Assembly: GCA_023259575.1 (NCBI GenBank)
Contig: JALRHN010000138.1
Location: 1 to 5,521 of the forward strand
Length of the DNA stretch: 5,521 nucleotides
Direction: 5' to 3'
Source: Candidatus Kapaibacterium sp.
GTDB taxonomy: Bacteria; Bacteroidota; Ignavibacteria; Kapaibacteriales; UBA961
Shown here: positions 4,445 to 5,521 of the stretch, one piece after another
How positions within the stretch are numbered: the first letter of the stretch is position 1
Layout: every line of letters begins with the position of its first letter
Position numbers and translations under genes: made by a program
The notes under the pieces: generated by a model
What the model saw: the letters and a program-made list of their open reading frames with translations, nothing else
What the model was told of the DNA's origin: nothing
Database searches by the model: none

Positions 4445-5521
4445 ATGAAATATTTACTATATATCTTTTCGATATTTTATAGTGTTGGTATGCTATATGC
4501 ACAGGTTACACTTCCAATGCCAATTTTTGGAGGTATTCAATCTCCAGACAAAGGTCTTCAAGAAGAAATTAATCATTTAGAAGAACAACAAAGAAAAGAT
4601 CCTTCTTACAATAATACATTACATTTAATACAAGAATATTTGGCAAAAAATAATGTTTCTAAGCAATCAATGCCCGATACTACTTGTGTAAAAATTATAC
4701 CTATTGTTTTTCATGTTTTTCATCCTGCTGGAAGATCAGGTGTTCCTGTTTCTCAATTAGATTTTGCTATTGATGACTTAAATAAAACCTTTGCTGGTAC
4801 TAATGAAGACTTTCAAACCGTCAATAAAGCATTTGACACTATAAAATCTTATACTTCCATTCGTTTTGCAAGAGCATTGATTGACCCAGAGGGAAATCCA
4901 ACAGAAGGTATTGTTTATTATCAAGATAAACAACCTGGCTTTGGAAATAGTGGTCCATCGTGGGATAAACAAATTCAATCATGTGCATGGGATAATTATA
5001 AATACTTTAATGTGTATGTTCAAAATGATCTCTTTGCAAATAATGCAGTAAATAATTCTGGTTATTGTTTTTATCCTTCCACTTGGCAGAGTGATAATAG
5101 ATTAGCCCGAATGGTATATAATTATGTGTATTTAGGAAAAGGTGGATCTTCTTATAATTATCTAGAATTCAATCAAACATTTACTCATGAATGTGGACAT
5201 TATCTTGATTTACGCCATACTTTTGAAGGAACTAGCTGTACTGGCCCTGGAGATTTTTGCGCCGATACGCCTCCAACAGATGGAGCTGGTAAAGGATGCG
5301 AAGCAATTCAATGTGGGGGATTGATAAATGGAGAAAATTATATGGATTATAATACCTCCTGTTATAAAAATTTTACAGCTGATCAGAATAAAAGAATGGA
5401 AGCAGCATTATTGACACCATCCAGGAAATCATTATGGCAATATGATAATGCTGTAGCAACAGGATTAATATCTTATAATTCAAATAATCCATGTGTTAAT
5501 GAAAATCCATTTATAAGCTAT
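4445..5521 (+). CDS. Secreted M43 (cytophagalysin/pappalysin-like) zinc metalloprotease, 3' end cut by window
   Basis: The frame stays open for 359 codons to the last base, so the C-terminus is missing. A signal peptide (1-19, ending GMLYA before Gln20) directs export. Residues 20-80 resemble a propeptide. The catalytic domain runs from about CVKIIPIVFHVFH (81-93) to about 331. The zinc motif is HECGHYLDLRH (248-258), with His248, His252 and His258 as ligands and Glu249 as catalytic base. The Met-turn is NYMDY (Met300). After the motif come Cys265, Cys272, Cys285, Cys290 and Cys306, which with Cys180 and Cys208 suggest disulfides in an exported enzyme. The motif is normally HExxHxxGxxH; here Gly is Asp255. 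FTADQNKRMEAAL (310-322) is typical of the family. Relatives often carry further adhesive or type IX secretion domains at the C-terminus, and NNPCVNENP (347-355) may start such a linker. Substrate unknown. It is divergent from alkB. Confidence 0.9.
   Translation, partial: MKYLLYIFSIFYSVGMLYAQVTLPMPIFGGIQSPDKGLQEEINHLEEQQRKDPSYNNTLHLIQEYLAKNNVSKQSMPDTTCVKIIPIVFHVFHPAGRSGVPVSQLDFAIDDLNKTFAGTNEDFQTVNKAFDTIKSYTSIRFARALIDPEGNPTEGIVYYQDKQPGFGNSGPSWDKQIQSCAWDNYKYFNVYVQNDLFANNAVNNSGYCFYPSTWQSDNRLARMVYNYVYLGKGGSSYNYLEFNQTFTHECGHYLDLRHTFEGTSCTGPGDFCADTPPTDGAGKGCEAIQCGGLINGENYMDYNTSCYKNFTADQNKRMEAALLTPSRKSLWQYDNAVATGLISYNSNNPCVNENPFISY

Noticed and set aside
4778..4978. A 66-codon minus-strand open frame
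   Set aside because: It is antisense to the M43 protease, whose plus-strand frame is open from 4445 to the window end and carries signal peptide and zinc motif.
1..5521. Mobile element, phage island or defence system
   Set aside because: No transposase, integrase, terminal repeats, toxin-antitoxin pair, nuclease or CRISPR repeats were seen, and no coding region stands out from the uniformly AT-rich background on inspection by eye.

Overview
The window reads as ordinary chromosomal DNA from an AT-rich member of the Bacteroidota (or a close relative). This rests on several things. The two exported proteins have signal peptides ending in Ala-Gln. One of them is a cytophagalysin-type (M43) metalloprotease. 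The left edge holds the N-terminus of the deoxyhypusine-synthase-like family as I remember it from Bacteroidota. Shine-Dalgarno sequences are mostly absent, and two TTG/TATTTTG promoter candidates resemble the phylum's unusual promoter. I cannot name a genus. I see no tRNA, rRNA, CRISPR array, insertion sequence or attachment site.

Left part (1-885): a cut-off deoxyhypusine-synthase-like gene and a complete MarR-family regulator both read leftward. A 227-base divergent intergenic region separates the regulator from a rightward gene. It contains three related elements built on CAATC(G/T)ATT, one of them inside a perfect 20-bp inverted repeat. These are good candidates for the MarR operator, and one overlaps the regulator's own putative promoter.

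Middle (886-4328): a rightward gene for an exported TPR protein runs tail-to-tail into umuC, with 34 bases of coding overlap. Its likely terminator hairpin lies inside the 3' end of umuC. On the minus strand, in transcription order, come alkB (2-oxoglutarate/Fe(II) DNA dealkylase), umuD (self-cleaving S24 peptidase) and umuC (Y-family polymerase, Pol V catalytic subunit). Together they form a compact DNA-damage cassette combining direct reversal of alkylated bases with translesion synthesis. A near-identical 13-14 base element, (T)CTGAT(g)AGTAT(A/T)C, occurs upstream of both alkB and umuD and may be a shared damage-response operator.

Right part (4329-5521): a 116-base divergent intergenic region leads to a secreted M43/pappalysin-like metalloprotease that runs off the window after 359 codons. 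It keeps the zinc-binding histidines and glutamate and the Met-turn, but has Asp where the extended motif usually has Gly.

I found no clearly undescribed system. The items most worth checking are the shared alkB/umuD upstream element, the alkB-umuDC arrangement itself and the MarR operator cluster.
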